Shown here: positions 5,238 to 5,422 of the stretch, piece after piece
Layout of the letters: each line of letters begins with the position of its first letter
Position numbering within the stretch: position 1 is the first letter of the stretch
Source: an uncultured Anaerococcus sp.
Lineage (GTDB): Bacteria; Bacillota; Clostridia; Tissierellales; Peptoniphilaceae
Reading direction: 5' to 3'
Assembly (NCBI GenBank): GCA_943914475.1
Contig: CALUCE010000028.1
Location: 1-5,422 of the forward strand
DNA: 5,422 nucleotides
Translations under genes and position numbers: made by a program
Notes under the pieces: generated by a model
Told to the model about the DNA's origin: nothing
What the model saw: the letters and a program-made list of their open reading frames with translations, nothing else
Database searches by the model: none

Positions 5238-5268
5238 ACCTGTGCCAAGTTATGGTACGGTTTTTTTT
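5238..5268 (+). terminator. Rho-independent terminator
   Basis: ACC (5238-5240) and GTGCCA (5242-5247) pair with TGGTAC (5253-5258) and GGT (5259-5261) around the loop AGTTA, with T5241 bulged and one G-T pair. Eight consecutive T follow at 5261-5268. It is the first convincing terminator downstream of the metal operon and is also the apparent target of the group II intron that begins immediately after it. Confidence 0.7.
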
Positions 5269-5269
5269 G

Positions 5270-5422
5270 GTATGACGGCATGTTCTAGTGCTGGGGTGAA
5301 AATCCCTACAGAGCGTAGTTACCGACGAATCCAATAGCGACCCCGAAGTTTTAGGTGGTGACATCTAGGAGAGAAGAACGGGTAGCGAAATCGTGGCTTG
5401 ACGAACAGGAACAGAATATAAG
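5270..5422 (+). mobile_element. Group II intron (class C-like), 5' end only, continues beyond the window
   Basis: From about 5270 the sequence matches the plan of domain I of bacterial class C introns. GTATG occupies the place of the usual 5' GUGYG, then AC-GGCAT-GT forms the first mini-stem, followed by a GGGGTGAAAATCCC hairpin (5293-5306), the same order as in the O. iheyensis intron as I remember it. Downstream phrases (GGTGGTGACATCTAGGAG at 5354-5371, GACGAACAGGAACAGAATAT at 5400-5419) are typical of introns carrying a reverse transcriptase/maturase, which would lie past the window end. The start abuts a terminator T-run, the known target preference of class C introns. The exact first base (5269 or 5270) is uncertain. 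Confidence 0.7.

Noticed and set aside
5124..5268. T-box or other known riboswitch leader
   Set aside because: No T-box AGGGTGGNACCGCG-type sequence and no conserved core of a riboswitch class I know is visible, and no gene follows the terminator within the window except the intron.
1..5422. CRISPR array, tRNA or rRNA genes
   Set aside because: No regularly spaced direct repeats, and no cloverleaf or rRNA-like conserved stretches seen on either strand.

Overview
The window is AT-rich and reads like a low-GC Gram-positive anaerobe. The signs are strong AGGAGG-type ribosome binding sites, AT-biased third codon positions, AGG/AGA arginine codons, a lipoprotein-anchored binding protein and AT-rich spacers. 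A Tissierellia/Peptoniphilaceae-like member of the Firmicutes (Anaerococcus or Peptoniphilus type) is my best guess, by inference only. All genes I accept are on the + strand.

Layout. Bases 1-51 are the extreme 3' end of a group II intron (end of domain V, then domain VI with its bulged branch-point A). About 100-822 is a tnpA-only IS200/IS605-type insertion sequence. It has a left-end hairpin, a leader stem that hides the tnpA ribosome binding site, an intact Y1 (HUH) transposase, and an unusually long, hairpin-rich right end that looks like an omega-RNA (TnpB guide RNA scaffold) although no tnpB is present. Bases 812-974 are the control region of a metal-uptake operon: a perfect Fur-type 7-1-7 box, a strong sigma-A promoter with extended -10, and a 44-bp dyad overlapping the -10 element and transcription start.

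Bases 975-5048 hold a tightly packed five-gene operon with the content and order of treponemal troABCDR. It encodes a lipoprotein metal-binding protein with TroA-type ligands, an ABC ATPase, two metal permeases (the second with a C-terminal winged-helix-like extension), and a DtxR/MntR/TroR-family repressor. The most likely job is manganese (possibly zinc or iron) import with product-metal feedback: the last gene's repressor would bind the dyad in front of the first gene when metal is plentiful. The Fur-type box suggests a second metal or stress input.

Bases 5049-5269 are non-coding: an AT palindrome over the last stop codon, a possible IS3-type terminal sequence, a 14-bp-stem hairpin, and a rho-independent terminator. 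Immediately after that terminator's T-run, at about 5270, a class C (bacterial IIC) group II intron begins and runs off the window. The window therefore starts and ends inside group II introns of the same class and orientation. This fits either two dispersed copies flanking the operon or an assembly contig broken at a multicopy repeat.
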